Position numbers and translations under genes: made by a program | Shown: positions 53,503 to 54,339 of the stretch, in pieces | Numbering within the stretch: the stretch's first letter is position 1 | How the letters are laid out: each line of letters starts with the position of its first letter | The notes under the pieces: generated by a model | The model's database searches: none | Told to the model about the DNA's origin: nothing | The model's input: the letters and a program-made list of their open reading frames with translations, nothing else | Source: an uncultured Methanobrevibacter sp. | Lineage (GTDB): Archaea; Methanobacteriota; Methanobacteria; Methanobacteriales; Methanobacteriaceae | Direction: 5' to 3' | NCBI GenBank assembly: GCA_900317865.1 | Contig: ONIK01000014.1 | Span: forward strand, 1 to 54,339 | DNA length: 54,339 bases

Positions 53503-54306
53503 TTATCCTCCGCCAGGAATTGTGTATTTATCATTCACTCCATAAAATATTCCTGATCCTTTTCTTTTGTGACTGACATTCAACAATGCATTGTTGAATA
53601 TTATATTTAATAATTTAAATCCGTCTTTATCAATGAAATCAGTTAATGGGGTGTTATTTTCTCTTATTTTCAATGCATCTTTTTCAATATCAAAGCATGA
53701 TGCATAGAGTATTTGAATTGAATTTTCATCAGCGGATTCCGGAGGGTATTTTTCTGTTAAATCTTGTGATTTTAAATAATCTTGGAAGTTTTCCCATTCT
53801 TTTTTAAGCTCTTTTCCTTTGCCTGTTAATTTGCCGTTTTCTAAAATGTCTCTGTAATTTTCACCGTCATAGGCATTTTCTTTTTCAATGGCATTAGCAT
53901 ATTCCTCAAGGCCGCTTTCAAATTTATTTGCTATTGAACTAATGTTGGTTTGTTTTGCCATACTTTTTAAGTTGAATTTTTTATTTTTATTCAAATTTTT
54001 AAGTAATCTTATGGCCAATGTTTCGGAAGTTTTCAACTCACCTTTATTTACAATTCTAAGTGTTATTTTTTTCATGACTTCCATATCTTCGGGTGTTAAT
54101 TTTTTACCCACTTCATAGGAATCAGTTAAACCAATGTCACATTTGATTTGATTCTGATTGATTAAATCAAGTACAGTAAGTGATAATGTTTTAATTGTTA
54201 TATCATTACTTTTTGTAAATAATATGGGAATCATTGAATAGGAATCATCACTAGGAGGATTTTTAATTTTTTCATTTACTTCATTTTTAGTATTAAATCC
54301 TAACAT
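53503..54306 (-). CDS. DUF2207-like cytoplasmic domain protein near the window edge
   Basis: 267 residues from ATG 54306, which has GGAGGG seven bases upstream; the frame remains open to the window end, so a longer protein is possible. The sequence KNPPSDDSYSMIPILFTKSNDITIKTLSLTVLDLINQNQIKC and, later, EWENFQDYLKSQDLTEKYPPESADENSIQILYASCFDI match the soluble C-terminal part of DUF2207 membrane proteins, and the end IPGGG recalls their Gly-rich tail. The usual N-terminal outer domain and membrane helices are absent from what is visible. Function unknown. Confidence 0.72.
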   Translation of the reverse strand: MLGFNTKNEVNEKIKNPPSDDSYSMIPILFTKSNDITIKTLSLTVLDLINQNQIKCDIGLTDSYEVGKKLTPEDMEVMKKITLRIVNKGELKTSETLAIRLLKNLNKNKKFNLKSMAKQTNISSIANKFESGLEEYANAIEKENAYDGENYRDILENGKLTGKGKELKKEWENFQDYLKSQDLTEKYPPESADENSIQILYASCFDIEKDALKIRENNTPLTDFIDKDGFKLLNIIFNNALLNVSHKRKGSGIFYGVNDKYTIPGGG

Positions 54307-54339
54307 ATTATTCCCTCCAATAATGGTTTTATTCATCAT

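Overview
The window looks like chromosomal DNA of a methanogenic archaeon of the order Methanobacteriales, most likely a gut or rumen Methanobrevibacter. It is strongly AT-rich. It carries archaeal information-processing genes (archaeal TyrRS, NMD3, aIF2-beta, MCM, NucS, Lhr helicase, RNase Z), archaeal PurP and a YcaO/TfuA pair of the methanogen type. GGTGAT-like ribosome-binding sites lie just upstream of most starts. The genus is inferred from overall resemblance, not from a marker gene.

Left part (1-9.4 kb): the 3' end of an IS1182-like transposase at the edge; a leftward run aIF2-beta > NMD3 > TyrRS > 67-aa protein; an Rpn/PD-(D/E)XK-like protein with a 12-bp coding repeat; MCM helicase; an HSL-type esterase with a CPBP membrane protease; and an aldo/keto reductase.

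The central accessory feature (9.4-20.9 kb) is a 9.6-kb three-module nonribosomal peptide synthetase, half-C-A-T / C-A-T / C-A-T-R. Eleven bases downstream lies a MATE exporter with an extra C-terminal domain resembling an anti-sigma/HATPase fold. All three A domains have pocket residues resembling ornithine/lysine codes. The terminal reductase predicts a peptide aldehyde or alcohol. This is the best candidate for a little-described system here.

Middle (20.9-41.3 kb): a membrane coiled-coil protein, RlmE/FtsJ, a phosphodiesterase, PurP, two small membrane proteins, an Lhr helicase split by a frame change, a HEAT-repeat protein, a nitrilase-family amidase, a zinc-ribbon membrane protein, NucS, two MetX-like alpha/beta-hydrolases (the second without its catalytic residues), NAD biosynthesis genes (nadA, nadC) around mscS and RNase Z, and carAB.

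Right part (41.3-54.3 kb): an AP2-like/zinc-ribbon protein; an operon amidohydrolase-UspA-4xCBS-unknown; a tight leftward operon M50 protease > YcaO > TfuA > LarE-like sulfurtransferase, which fits protein thioamidation (McrA thioglycine in methanogens); an M24 peptidase; an ABC-2 transporter; an XRE regulator with two DUF4013 membrane proteins and a palindrome in its promoter; and a DUF2207-like cytoplasmic protein at the edge. Several convergent gene pairs end in hairpins that overlap both stop codons. I saw no rRNA, tRNA or CRISPR array.
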